Positions 1 to 6,061 of a stretch of 8,612 nucleotides of DNA are shown here, one piece after another (the stretch's first letter is position 1; each line of letters starts with the position of its first letter). The DNA is taken from assembly GCA_002336975.1 (NCBI GenBank), contig DDFA01000085.1:6351-14962 (forward strand), written 5' to 3'. The translations under genes and the position numbers were made by a program. The stretch is from Phyllobacteriaceae bacterium UBA1940 (GTDB lineage: Bacteria > Pseudomonadota > Alphaproteobacteria > Rhizobiales > Rhizobiaceae). The notes beneath the pieces were generated by a model, which saw only the letters and a list, made by a program, of their open reading frames with translations, searched no databases and had not been told where the DNA came from.

Positions 1-878
1 CCGAACTTGCCGATGTCGAGATAGACCCAGCGCACATTGTCGTTGTCGCTCTTCTTCGAGATCAGCACGACTTCCGACTTGATGACGCCAGCATTGCCGA
101 CCATGCCGCGGCCGGGCTCGATGATGGTTTCGGGCAGCCGGTTGCCAAAATGCTTCGACAGCGCCGCAAAGATCGCGTCGCCATAGGCCTTGGCCGCCGG
201 CACGTCCTTCAGATAGCGGGTCGGGAAACCGCCGCCCATATTGACCATCTTCAACACGATGCCTTCGTTGGCCAGCGTCGAGAATACGCGCTTGGCGTCG
301 CCCAGCGCACGGTCCCAGGCCGACAGGTCGCACTGCTGCGAGCCGACATGGAACGACACGCCATAGGCGTCGAGGCCGAGCTTCTTGGCATGGCGCAGCA
401 CGTCGGCGGCCATCGCCGGCACGCAGCCGAACTTGCGCGACAGCGGCCACTCGGCGCCTTCACCGTCGGTCAGCACGCGGCAGAATACCTGCGAACCCGG
501 CGCCGCGCGGGCGATCTTCTCGACCTCCTCGACGCAGTCGACCGCAAACAGGCGGATGCCCAGCTCGTAGGCGCGGGCGATGTCGCGTTCCTTCTTGATC
601 GTGTTGCCGAACGAGATCCGTTCGGCCGGCGCGCCGGCGTCCATCGCCATTTCCACTTCGGCGACCGAAGCGGTGTCGAACGACGAGCCCATCGAGGCGA
701 GCAGGCGCAGGATTTCCGGCGCCGGGTTCGCCTTCACGGCATAGTAGATCTTCGACTGCGGCAGCGCCTTCTCGAAGGCGCGGAAATTGTCGCGCACCAC
801 GTCGAGGTCGACGACAAGGCACGGGCCTGCCGGACGGCGGGTTGCGAGAAAGTCGATGATGCGCTGGGTGGCGGCCAT
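1..878 (-). CDS. Ornithine/lysine decarboxylase, PLP fold type III (C-terminus beyond window)
   Basis: The protein decarboxylates ornithine to putrescine, and possibly lysine to cadaverine, at the entry to polyamine synthesis; it should be cytosolic. The first 292 residues are present, and the catalytic Cys/Tyr region of the C-terminus lies beyond the left edge. Visible motifs are YYAVKANP with the PLP-binding Lys49, the HVGSQ loop (His177), the glycine turn GGGFP (215-219) that holds the PLP phosphate, and EPGRGMVG (254-261). These belong to the eukaryotic-type alanine-racemase-like barrel decarboxylases common in rhizobia. I chose the ATG at 876-878 because GGAGAG precedes it at normal spacing; an in-frame ATG four codons upstream (888-890) has no such site. 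Substrate preference between ornithine and lysine cannot be read from this fragment. A long structured leader upstream suggests post-transcriptional control. Confidence 0.93.
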   Translation of the reverse strand, partial: MAATQRIIDFLATRRPAGPCLVVDLDVVRDNFRAFEKALPQSKIYYAVKANPAPEILRLLASMGSSFDTASVAEVEMAMDAGAPAERISFGNTIKKERDIARAYELGIRLFAVDCVEEVEKIARAAPGSQVFCRVLTDGEGAEWPLSRKFGCVPAMAADVLRHAKKLGLDAYGVSFHVGSQQCDLSAWDRALGDAKRVFSTLANEGIVLKMVNMGGGFPTRYLKDVPAAKAYGDAIFAALSKHFGNRLPETIIEPGRGMVGNAGVIKSEVVLISKKSDNDNVRWVYLDIGKF

Positions 879-1308
879 TGGTCTCTCCATCACGCGCGCA
901 GCGTGCGGCTGCGACGTCAAGCGGCGGAGCGTCCCGTGCTGGGAGCGTTCCGCGGTCAAACAAAGGCGAGCAGGCTTCTTGATGGATCCAGCCGGTGGAG
1001 ACCCCGGAACCATAAAGCGCCGTTTCGCGGCGGTGACCGTCGAGCCGCCCGGCTCGTCGATCGCTTTGTCTGCCTTGGCTTGGATGGGAGACCCGTCCGC
1101 ACTGCCGGCAATGAGGGTGTGCCTCAAAGGAGACCGGCATATGGACAACCGGCTTCCAAAAAGGCCCGCACCGTCGTTGCTTCAAGGCGTCCTCGGATCG
1201 GCGGTTGGCCGCTGAACCGACCGGGCTCGTTACTTCCCGGTTACCTGCCCGAATTCCTCGCCATTTCGAGGTTCGGGGGACGCCCACAGGCACGTGCGAC
1301 TTTGGGCA
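879..1308 (-). promoter_or_regulatory. Structured 5' leader of the decarboxylase gene (speF-leader-like)
   Basis: No gene is supported between 879 and 1394. On the minus strand this stretch can fold into several hairpins. The best is at 1103-1139, with an outer TGCCGG/CCGGCA stem enclosing an inner TGAGG/CCTCA stem with a five-base loop. Others are CGAGCC/GGCTCG with a four-base loop (1041-1056) and CGGTT/AACCG (1202-1219). GGTCTCC occurs three times (1129-1135, 1087-1093, 997-1003); each copy contains TCTCC, the complement of GGAGA in the ribosome binding site. Rfam describes a conserved 'speF' leader upstream of alphaproteobacterial ornithine decarboxylase genes, and position and gene type match here. 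I assign the family by context and have not made a covariance match. The likely role is control of translation by polyamine or a related signal. Confidence 0.5.
880..888 (-). promoter_or_regulatory. Ribosome binding site of the decarboxylase, complementary to leader repeats
   Basis: GGAGAGACC ends one base before the ATG at 878, with the GGAGAG core at usual spacing. It decides for this start over the upstream ATG. GAGACC within it can pair over six bases with GGTCTC, and GGAGA over five bases with TCTCC; both are contained in each of three leader repeats. Confidence 0.6.
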
Positions 1309-1314
1309 AGCGCG

Positions 1315-1343
1315 GATGTAGGGGATTCGTCCTTACCATTCAA
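1315..1343 (-). promoter_or_regulatory. Candidate sigma70-type promoter of the decarboxylase leader
   Basis: On the minus strand TTGAAT (1338-1343) is followed after exactly 17 bases by TACATC (1315-1320). Shifted by one base this reads ATTGAA - 17 - CTACAT, near the alphaproteobacterial housekeeping pattern CTTGAC - 17 - CTATAT. Transcription would start near 1308, giving a leader of about 430 bases. The downstream end of the hydrolase gene lies only about 50 bases away. Confidence 0.45.
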
Positions 1344-1394
1344 TGAATTTTTGCCCGGCGGCGATATTTTTTGCGCGCCGCGCCGGCCCGCCTG

Positions 1395-2702
1395 TCAGGG
1401 CGTGGCTGGCGACGCGCAATTGCCGGTCGCCGGCCGGCAGCGCCGCACGGAGCCGCCCGGAACCAGCGGCACGATCCCCGTCACCGCATTGCCGAGATTC
1501 TGGCCGAGCCGGCTGCCCTGGTCGCCAAGGCTGCGGCGCGTCGCCGGATCGACGATGGCGATCGGCGCCGAGGCGACGATGCCGGCCGCCGAGCCGACGG
1601 TATTGGACACCGACAGGGCCGCCGCGCCGATCTTTTCGCCGACGCCAATCTCCTGGTCGGTGATCGTCTGCCCGGCGATCAGCCGGTCGCCGAGCAGTTT
1701 GACCACTTCCGGGCTCTCGGCGAACTTGGTGTGGTTCAAACTGTCTCCCGCCTGCAATGCCGACAGGTCGAGCAGCGTGATGCCCTCGCCCGCCAGCATT
1801 GACGCATAGTCCGCATTGTTGATGTCGATCTGGCCCAGCCGGTCGACATTGCCGGAAATGCGGCGCGACAGGCTCAGCGCCCGGTCGTCGCGCGACACGA
1901 AGACGGTGAATTTCGGCTTTTTCGGCCCCATGTCGGCGAGCTGGGCGCGGAACACGTCGATGTCGAGGTCGGGCGACGCCAGGATGACGTTCTGGATCTT
2001 CGCAGGAATCCCGTCATTGCGGATCGCCATCTGGCGCAGCGCCTCGACCGTCAGCCAGGTGCCCATCGAATGCGCCAGCACCGTCACCTCTTTGATCCTC
2101 GGGTCGCGCACCGCCGCGGTCAGCAGCGATTCCAGCGCGGTGCGCGAATAATTGGTGCTTTCCTTGTCATAGCCGTAGGCGAACACCGATCCGCGCGATG
2201 GCCACGTGAACAGTACTGGCGTCGCCGCCGCGCCGCTGTCATGGGCGATCTGGGCGAACCGGTAGACGGCGCTTTCGTAGCGGTTGTTGAAGCCGTGCAC
2301 GAAGACCATCAGCCGCCCGTTCGGAGTGCGGTGGCCGCGCAGCCAGTCCTCAGCCGCGGCCATTGTCTTAACCGGTGTGATCGAGACGGTTGCGAAATCC
2401 TTTGACGGATCGGCCGGCAGTCTTTTTGGCCATTGAACCTGGCCCACCTTGCGGTTCGCGTCCGGTGGAATCGAAACCACGATCTCGGTCAGGTCGATAT
2501 TAGCGCCGCGTTCGCCGCCATACAGAACCCCGGGGCTGTCCGAAGGCGCCCGCGTCGTCGCCACCATGATCGGCAGCAATGTCGCGCCCGGCGACGTCTT
2601 CGCCACCGGCTCGAGCACGCCTTCCGGCAAGCCTGCGCAGGCGCTCGCGATGAGGCAGAGCGCGACGGTCGCGATCCATCGGATGATTGGCAAATCGGTC
2701 AT
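1395..2702 (-). CDS. Alpha/beta-hydrolase (DUF900) lipoprotein
   Basis: This is a putative envelope-anchored esterase or lipase-like hydrolase of 435 residues; its substrate is unknown. An N-terminal hydrophobic segment ends in LIASAC, a probable lipobox with Cys22 as the lipidated residue. The hydrolase domain spans about residues 55-330. It shows VFVHGFNN (135-142, oxyanion side), the nucleophile elbow LAHSMG with Ser212, FVSRDDRAL (Asp272/273, acid) and LNHTKF (His324, base). This is the DUF900 layout, with Ala in place of the first Gly of GxSxG. A Gly/Ala-rich tail ends in a short segment with two Cys. I prefer the ATG at 2702 because it gives a normal signal length. An in-frame GTG at 2736-2738 has a better AGGA site and would add 12 residues, so the start is uncertain. 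It is divergent from the VOC gene. Confidence 0.82.
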   Translation of the reverse strand: MTDLPIIRWIATVALCLIASACAGLPEGVLEPVAKTSPGATLLPIMVATTRAPSDSPGVLYGGERGANIDLTEIVVSIPPDANRKVGQVQWPKRLPADPSKDFATVSITPVKTMAAAEDWLRGHRTPNGRLMVFVHGFNNRYESAVYRFAQIAHDSGAAATPVLFTWPSRGSVFAYGYDKESTNYSRTALESLLTAAVRDPRIKEVTVLAHSMGTWLTVEALRQMAIRNDGIPAKIQNVILASPDLDIDVFRAQLADMGPKKPKFTVFVSRDDRALSLSRRISGNVDRLGQIDINNADYASMLAGEGITLLDLSALQAGDSLNHTKFAESPEVVKLLGDRLIAGQTITDQEIGVGEKIGAAALSVSNTVGSAAGIVASAPIAIVDPATRRSLGDQGSRLGQNLGNAVTGIVPLVPGGSVRRCRPATGNCASPATP

Positions 2703-2925
2703 CGGGTCGGCGGGAGCTTTTCGAGTGAAATCCGGCACAGGACGTGTCCTGCGCCGTTGGATCAGTGGAGATGCATCGGCGCGGCCAGGCCGCGACCACG
2801 TCCGTCGGCCAGTCGGCTACGAATGCGGCGATTCTCGGACCGCCTCGCAGTTCATTGCGGCCGGGTCCGCGAAATCTGCAAGATTGACGGCTATGCTCCG
2901 AAAGACCTGAAAAATGGAGACGGCG

Positions 2926-3405
2926 ATGTCTGCTACAAAAAACACCGTTTGCATCTGGTACGAACGCGACGCCGAGGCCGCCGCAAGTTTCTACGCCTCG
3001 GTCTTTCCCCACAGTTCGGTTGACGCCGTTTTCCGCACCCCGTCCGACTTTCCCTCCGGCAAGGCAGGCGATGTTCTGACCGTCTATTTCACCGTCGCCG
3101 GCATACCCTGCATCGGCATCAATGGCGGGCCGGCCTTCAGCCAGAGCGAGGCGTTTTCGTTCCAGATCGCCACCGACGACCAGGCCGAGACCGACCGCTA
3201 CTGGAACGCCATCGTCGCCAATGGCGGCGTCGAAAGCGCCTGCGGCTGGTGCAAGGACAAATGGGGCGTCAGTTAGCAGATCACCCCGCGCACCCTGACC
3301 GACGCCCTGGCCGCCGGCGGCGACGAGGCCCGCCTGGCGTTCGAAGCTATGATGGAGATGAAAAAAATCGACGTCGCCAGGATCGACGCCGCGAGACGTG
3401 GTTGA
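2926..3405 (+). pseudogene. PhnB-like VOC-superfamily protein, interrupted by in-frame TAG
   Basis: The reading frame encodes a PhnB/'3-demethylubiquinone methyltransferase-like' VOC protein of about 160 codons, the family's normal size. These are small dimeric metal-binding-fold proteins, mostly of unknown role. It opens with TVCIWYERDAEAAASFYASVF, continues with GIPCIGINGGP and reaches the family's C-terminal signature CGWCKDKWG-S-x-QITP. There a TAG at 3274-3276 replaces the Trp codon normally found between S and Q, which would be a single TGG to TAG change. The same frame continues with family-like sequence (QITPRTLTDALAAGG ... MMEMKKIDVARIDAARRG) to a TGA at 3403-3405. The truncated product would have 116 residues and lack the last strand and helix. 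I chose ATG 2926 because GGAGA lies five bases upstream; ATG 2914 is in frame but has no site. Confidence 0.85.
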
Positions 3406-3427
3406 TTGCCGGTCCCGGCTGCGCCGT

Positions 3428-3453
3428 GGAATAATCCGGGCGCCTCATCCGTC
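3428..3453 (+). promoter_or_regulatory. Predicted ECF-sigma promoter P1 (sigma gene autoregulation)
   Basis: GGAATA (3428-3433), a 16-base spacer and CGTC (3450-3453) form an ECF-type -35/-10 pair just upstream of the sigma gene. The same element with the same spacing recurs at 4735-4760 before the sulfite dehydrogenase, with 12 of 16 spacer bases identical by my count. Transcription would begin near 3460, just ahead of the GGAGG at 3463-3467. Confidence 0.7.
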
Positions 3454-3462
3454 CTTGTCTGC

Positions 3463-3516
3463 GGAGGATCGGTAGTGAATGGGATGACGACGCCCTGCGG
3501 CCCTTTCGGGCGCTGA
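3463..3516 (+). other. Shine-Dalgarno site plus 13-codon ORF, probable displaced start of the sigma gene
   Basis: GGAGG (3463-3467) is followed seven bases later by GTG (3475-3477), opening a 13-codon frame (VNGMTTPCGPFGR) that stops at TGA 3514-3516, four bases before the sigma GTG. The sigma frame is itself open back to 3488 and reads RRPAALSGADEVQARIE, which looks like real protein. Skipping one base near 3490 joins the two into V-N-G-M-T-R-P-A-A-L-S and so on. The likely reading is that this was the original sigma start, now displaced by a one-base insertion or a sequencing error. The alternative is a translated leader peptide coupled to sigma translation. Confidence 0.5.
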
Positions 3517-3520
3517 CGAG

Positions 3521-4045
3521 GTGCAGGCCCGGATCGAGCGGCGGCCGCGGCCCTATCACGCGCGACTGTTCGCCTATGCCGTGGCGCTGGAGCGCGACCG
3601 CGACCGTGCGCAGGATCTGTTTCAGGAATGCATCGCGCGCGCCCTTGGCGCGAACCGCGTCCCTGACGGCGAGCCGGCGTTTCGCGCATGGCTGTTCGTC
3701 ATCTTGCGCAACATCTGGATCGACCAGTCCCGTTCGTCGGGCCGCACGGCCGAGCTTGAGGAAATCTATGCCGCCGACCTTGTTTCCGAGCCGGTCTCGC
3801 TTGAGACGGTACTGGTCGAGGCGCTCGCGGTGCGGCAGGCCTATGCGAGGCTCAGCGTCGAACACCGGGAAATCCTGTCACTCGTCGATGTCTCGGGTTT
3901 CACCTATGAGGAGGCGGCGGCCTTGATCTCCGTTCCCAGGGGCACGGTGATGAGCCGCGTCAGCCGCGCCCGCCGCGCCCTCGCCGCCTTGCTCGAGCAA
4001 GGCAATGTCATCGACTTCGCACCGTATCGGGATCGCCTGAAATGA
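3521..4045 (+). CDS. ECF-family RNA polymerase sigma factor (sulfite-response type)
   Basis: This group-4 sigma factor directs RNA polymerase to GGAATA/CGTY-type promoters. The 174 residues comprise region 2 (about 10-75, with AQDLFQECIARAL and AFRAWLFVILRNIWID), a short linker, and region 4 (about 104-158) with the helix-turn-helix FTYEEAAALISVPRGTVMSR. It overlaps the anti-sigma gene by four bases (ATGA, 4042-4045). With sorT and a cytochrome downstream, this resembles the S. meliloti rpoE4 locus, where the sigma factor responds to sulfite in stationary phase (from memory). GTG 3521 is the first usable start in this frame after the TGA at 3485, but it has no Shine-Dalgarno site. The natural start was probably at 3475 in another frame, so the extreme N-terminus may be altered. 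Regions 2 and 4 look intact. Confidence 0.85.
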   Translation: MQARIERRPRPYHARLFAYAVALERDRDRAQDLFQECIARALGANRVPDGEPAFRAWLFVILRNIWIDQSRSSGRTAELEEIYAADLVSEPVSLETVLVEALAVRQAYARLSVEHREILSLVDVSGFTYEEAAALISVPRGTVMSRVSRARRALAALLEQGNVIDFAPYRDRLK

Positions 4046-4694
4046 CCAACGCGGACACTGATTTCGATCTGCTCAGCGCCTATATCGACGGCGAGCTCGA
4101 TCCCGCCGACGCCGCGCGCATCGCCGGGCGCATTGCCGGCGACGAGGTCATGGCGCGCCGGGCCGCGGCGCTGGCCGCCTGCCTGGCGCTGTCGCTTGCC
4201 GGCGCATTCTACCTGGCGCGGCCTGCCGACGATGTCGACCGGCGGATCGCCCAGGCCGTCGCCAGCACGACATCTGGATCAAAAGCATCGCCGCCGAAGC
4301 GGTCTCGCCGGTTGTCGCCCCCGTCGGCTCGTTCGCCCCGCAGCTCGCCAATGCCGGCCTTTCCGTCACCTTCGTTCGAAACGACGCCTCGATCGCCGGC
4401 GAGCCGGCGCTTCAGGTCGGCTATGTCGGCAGGAACGGCTGTCGCCTCAGCCTGTTCAGGTTCGCCGCCGACGCCGACGCGGCCGACATCTACGCGCTGA
4501 CCAGCGACCATGTCTTGCAGCGCGCCAGCTGGCGCGACGCGGCAAGCGTCTACCTCCTGGTCACGCGCGGCATGGACCAGACGCGCTTCGCCGTCATCGC
4601 GGGCGTACTGCGCGACCTGTCATCGGGCGCCGCCCGGTCGGCGAGCGAGACAACGGCAGCGCTGCAATCGGCCAGGCAGCCTTGCATCGCGTAG
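4042..4694 (+). pseudogene. Anti-sigma factor for the ECF sigma, frameshifted near 4260
   Basis: This would be a membrane-bound anti-sigma factor that holds the adjacent sigma inactive. The first frame gives a cytoplasmic sigma-binding start, DFDLLSAYIDGELDPADAARIAGRIA, then a transmembrane helix at about residues 42-59 and DDVDRRIAQAV. After about codon 73 that frame turns into Ser/Pro/Arg-rich nonsense and stops after 152 codons. The frame one base back is open from 4260 to TAG 4692-4694. It reads as a normal periplasmic domain: RQHDIWIKSIAAEAVSPVV, later QVGYVGRNGCRLSLFRF and ASVYLLVTRGMDQTRFAVIAGVLRDL. Joined, the product is about 217 residues. A missing base near 4260 explains this; I see no slippery heptamer. 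No Hx3Cx2C zinc motif is present. If real, the sigma factor may be released from control. Confidence 0.8.
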
Positions 4695-4734
4695 CCGTCG
4701 CCACGCCGCCGGGGGACTTTTTTCCGTCTTTATC

Positions 4735-4760
4735 GGAATATTCCGGCCGCCTCGCCCGTT
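4735..4760 (+). promoter_or_regulatory. Predicted ECF-sigma promoter P2 (sulfite dehydrogenase operon)
   Basis: GGAATA (4735-4740), a 16-base spacer and CGTT (4757-4760) lie between the anti-sigma stop and the dehydrogenase ATG. Spacing matches the element at 3428-3453, and the spacers share TCCGG and CGCCTC. Transcription would begin near 4767, leaving a leader of about 70 bases. The -35 sits in a perfect 12-base palindrome, CGGAATATTCCG (4734-4745). Confidence 0.7.
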
Positions 4761-4835
4761 TTTGAATGAATGGAGCCCGCGCGCGCCGGGCGCGTCCGGC
4801 CTGCTCCCGCTGAATTCAAACGGAGGAACCACGAC

Positions 4836-6026
4836 ATGAGCGACATTCTCGATCTGCGACGCCGCACCTTTTTTGAAGGGAAGCGCCGGGCGGTTGTTGC
4901 GGCCGGCATGACCGGCGCCGCGCCGGCCGCCTTCGCCGAGGAGGCCAAGGCCCTCCCGGACTATGTCGCGTGGAAGGACGCCGCCGCCATGATCGTCCAT
5001 TCCGACAAGACGCTCGAGACCAGGCGCGGCGCCATCGGAACCGGGTCGATCACCCCGGCCGACCGGCTCTACATCAGGAACAACGTCAATGTCCCGGACG
5101 CCTCGATCGTCAAGGACCGCGACGCCTGGTCGCTCGAGGTCGGCGGCGTCAGGCAGCCACGCGCCATCACCGTCGGCGAGTTGAAGACGCTTGGCGTCGC
5201 CACCGTGGCCTCGGTGCTGCAATGTTCCGGCAATGGCCGGGCGTTTTCCGACCACAAGCCGAGCGGAACCCAATGGACGGTCGGCGCGGCCGGCTGCGTC
5301 CTGTGGACCGGCGTGCCGCTGAAGACGGTGGTAGAGGCGATGGGCGGGGCCGTCGACGGCGTCAAGTTCGTCACCGGCACCGGCGGCGAGGAGATCCCCG
5401 CCGGGCTCGACCCAAAAGACCTGATTGTCGAACGTTCGGTGCCCGTCGAGATCCTCGATACGATCGTTCTGGCCTGGGCGAGGAACGGCGAGCCGCTGCC
5501 GCTGGCGCATGGCGGGCCGCTGCGCATGGTGGTTCCCGGCTTCGCCGGCGTCAACAACGTCAAATATGTCAAGAAGATCGCGCTGACCGAGGTCGAGTCC
5601 GACGCCAAGATCCAGGCCACCCGCTACCGCCTCTATCCGGTCGGCGGCAAGGCGACGCCGCAGGATCCGTCGGTCTGGGCGATGGAGGTCAAGTCCTGGA
5701 TCACCTCGCCGCTGGAGACGGCGAAGCCGGGCAGACTCCAGAACACCGGCGTGGCGCTTGGCGGCGTCAACGCGCTGGCGGGCGTCGAAGTCTCGACCGA
5801 TGGCGGCAAGACCTGGCTGAAGGCCGAACTGCTCGGGCCCGATCTTGGGCGCCATGCTTGGCGTCCGTTCGCGCTCGGCGTCGATCTCGCGGCCGGCAAG
5901 CACACGCTGGTCAGCCGCGCCACCGACAACGAGAGCAAGGTCCAGCCGGAGAATTTTCCGCCCAACCAGTCCGGCTATTCCAACAATGGCTGGCGCGTCC
6001 ACGGCGTCACCGTCGACATCGCCTGA
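4836..6026 (+). CDS. sorT: Periplasmic sulfite dehydrogenase, molybdenum enzyme (SorT/SorA type)
   Basis: The enzyme oxidises sulfite to sulfate in the periplasm, passing electrons to a cytochrome c. The 396 residues begin with a Tat signal (LRRRTFFEGKRR, hydrophobic stretch, probable cleavage after AAFA at 34), as expected for a molybdopterin enzyme folded before export. The sulfite-oxidase molybdopterin domain covers about 75-255: RNNVNVP (81-87), the molybdenum-ligating Cys130 in VLQCSGNGR, and HGGPLRMVVPG (225-235). The dimerisation domain covers about 275-394, with VEVSTDGGKTW (317-327) and NNGWRVHGVTV. ATG 4836 is preceded by GGAGG (4822-4826); frame-open sequence upstream to 4770 would displace the Tat signal. 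The reading frame is intact. It follows the ECF/anti-sigma pair and is 35 bases from a cytochrome c gene. An MsrP-type reductase is less likely, given the C-terminal dimerisation domain. Confidence 0.9.
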   Translation: MSDILDLRRRTFFEGKRRAVVAAGMTGAAPAAFAEEAKALPDYVAWKDAAAMIVHSDKTLETRRGAIGTGSITPADRLYIRNNVNVPDASIVKDRDAWSLEVGGVRQPRAITVGELKTLGVATVASVLQCSGNGRAFSDHKPSGTQWTVGAAGCVLWTGVPLKTVVEAMGGAVDGVKFVTGTGGEEIPAGLDPKDLIVERSVPVEILDTIVLAWARNGEPLPLAHGGPLRMVVPGFAGVNNVKYVKKIALTEVESDAKIQATRYRLYPVGGKATPQDPSVWAMEVKSWITSPLETAKPGRLQNTGVALGGVNALAGVEVSTDGGKTWLKAELLGPDLGRHAWRPFALGVDLAAGKHTLVSRATDNESKVQPENFPPNQSGYSNNGWRVHGVTVDIA

Positions 6027-6061
6027 TCGCTTTGTCCCTCCAGCACCGGACAGAACCACAC

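Noticed and set aside
460..1293. 277-codon minus-strand frame running through the decarboxylase leader, with a CRQCG motif
   Set aside because: It is out of frame with the decarboxylase and runs deep into it, and the translation is low-complexity. The leader bases are better explained by RNA structure.
150..1346. 398-codon open frame on the plus strand opposite the decarboxylase
   Set aside because: Arg/His/Ala-rich translation with no recognisable domain. It lies antisense to a clear decarboxylase and its leader and is explained by high-GC codon bias.
2884..2912. TTGACG (2884-2889) as -35 of the VOC gene promoter
   Set aside because: No acceptable -10 at 16-18 bases; the candidate start would fall almost at the start codon.
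3274..3276. TAG as pyrrolysine or programmed readthrough
   Set aside because: Nothing in the window supports pyrrolysine use, and the expected residue is Trp, one base change from TAG.
4230..4280. Programmed -1 frameshift in the anti-sigma gene
   Set aside because: No X XXY YYZ slippery heptamer or clear downstream structure at the junction; mutation or sequencing error is simpler.
4700..4730. Six-T run (4718-4723) as an intrinsic terminator after the anti-sigma gene
   Set aside because: I could not find a convincing GC hairpin directly before the T-run.
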